Shown: positions 63,722 to 64,000 of the stretch, piece after piece
Numbering within the stretch: the stretch's first letter is position 1
Layout of the letters: every line of letters begins with the position of its first letter
Assembly (NCBI RefSeq): GCF_030125375.1
Contig: NZ_JASJUU010000001.1
Location: 806,001 to 870,000 of the forward strand
Reading direction: 5' to 3'
DNA length: 64,000 nucleotides
From: Pseudoalteromonas umbrosa
Lineage (GTDB): Bacteria > Pseudomonadota > Gammaproteobacteria > Enterobacterales > Alteromonadaceae
The notes under the pieces: model-generated
Databases searched by the model: none
Seen by the model: the letters and a program-made list of their open reading frames with translations, nothing else
Told to the model about the DNA's origin: nothing
Translations under genes and position numbers: made by a program

Positions 63722-64000
63722 ATGATGACATCGGTTTTAAAATCGGCCAGATTCGCCGCACTCTACACAATAATTGCTGGCACGACATTGTCTGCATACG
63801 CTAATCCCGTTGACTACCTAATAAAAAGCACCATGGAGAAACGCAATATTCCTGGATTGCAACTTGCAGTGGTGAAGAACAATAAAATAGTAAAAGCTCA
63901 AAGCTATGGTGTGGCAAACTTACAACATGACGTACCGGTTAAAAATAGCTCTATTTTTTCGATAAATTCAATGACCAAAGCCTTCACAGGGGTTGCCTTA
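63722..64000 (+). CDS. Serine hydrolase, class C beta-lactamase family (3' end outside window)
   Basis: 93 residues visible, open to the window end. Signal peptide (LYTIIAGTTLSAYANP), then GLQLAVVKNNKIVKAQSYGVANL and the nucleophile motif SMTK (SxxK) near residue 83. Family includes penicillin-binding proteins, esterases and beta-lactamases; function cannot be fixed without the rest. Start may be the second ATG (63725). Confidence 0.88.
   Translation, partial: MMTSVLKSARFAALYTIIAGTTLSAYANPVDYLIKSTMEKRNIPGLQLAVVKNNKIVKAQSYGVANLQHDVPVKNSSIFSINSMTKAFTGVAL

Overview
The window looks like a chromosomal segment of a marine gammaproteobacterium, most likely Pseudoalteromonas and possibly P. luteoviolacea or a close relative. 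The base composition is moderately AT-rich. Many genes belong to families familiar from that genus. The 816-residue quinoprotein at 16670-19120 also matches, residue number for residue number, the active-site numbering I remember for the glycine oxidase of P. luteoviolacea (F316, H583, D678, W697, Y766, H767). No rRNA, tRNA, CRISPR array, integrase or complete insertion sequence was seen.

Layout. (a) 1-2483: the end of a beta-propeller-like repeat protein, then a PI-PLC-like protein whose catalytic domain is interrupted by similar repeats. (b) 3.0-16.2 kb: about 18 mostly small genes, all on the + strand, many hypothetical, several with non-ATG starts, loosely spaced. Some gaps resemble worn-down integron attC sites, so this may be a relic cassette array. 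(c) 16.4-24.0 kb: two consecutive quinoprotein oxidase/flavoprotein maturase pairs, goxA-goxB and a second LodA/LodB-like pair. (d) 24.1-28.0 kb: housekeeping genes (YciI-like, tag, metY, a GNAT). (e) 28.2-33.9 kb: one 1889-residue lipoprotein with Ig-like, InlB-type and leucine-rich repeats. (f) 34-39.1 kb: GNAT and VOC genes, a restriction-fold protein and membrane proteins. Three neighbouring genes here each carry a one-base frameshift, one has an SOS-type box in front of it, and a cluster of eight TGCGCA palindromes lies between two convergent genes. (g) 39.1-41.7 kb: phage-like debris (a small gene with an amber codon, an endolysin without a start codon, a 40-codon hflX scrap, paired operator-like palindromes, a 19-residue peptide).

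(h) 42.0-52.7 kb: chemotaxis receptor, DUF2237 protein, M14 peptidase, hisC-type aminotransferase, CPBP protease, MazG-like, VOC, FliF-like, flavin-binding and PhzF-like genes. (i) 53.1-54.9 kb: an acyl-carrier-like protein, two tandem RiPP-like precursor genes (one frameshifted) and an orphan ORF, in very AT-rich DNA. (j) 55.2-64.0 kb: GAF-GGDEF cyclase, secreted M43 metalloprotease with PKD/GEVED modules, a second chemotaxis receptor nearly identical in design to the first, a GFA enzyme, a small GG-motif peptide, a VOC protein, a DUF6435 protein and the start of a class C beta-lactamase-like hydrolase.

The clearest functional unit is the tandem quinoprotein region. Each oxidase needs its flavoprotein partner to build the cysteine tryptophylquinone cofactor, and amino-acid oxidation then releases hydrogen peroxide, which is antibacterial. 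The best candidates for little-described biology are the second oxidase of unknown substrate, the RiPP-like precursor pair, the PI-PLC/propeller fusion, and the regulatory palindromes and TGCGCA cluster in the mobile region.
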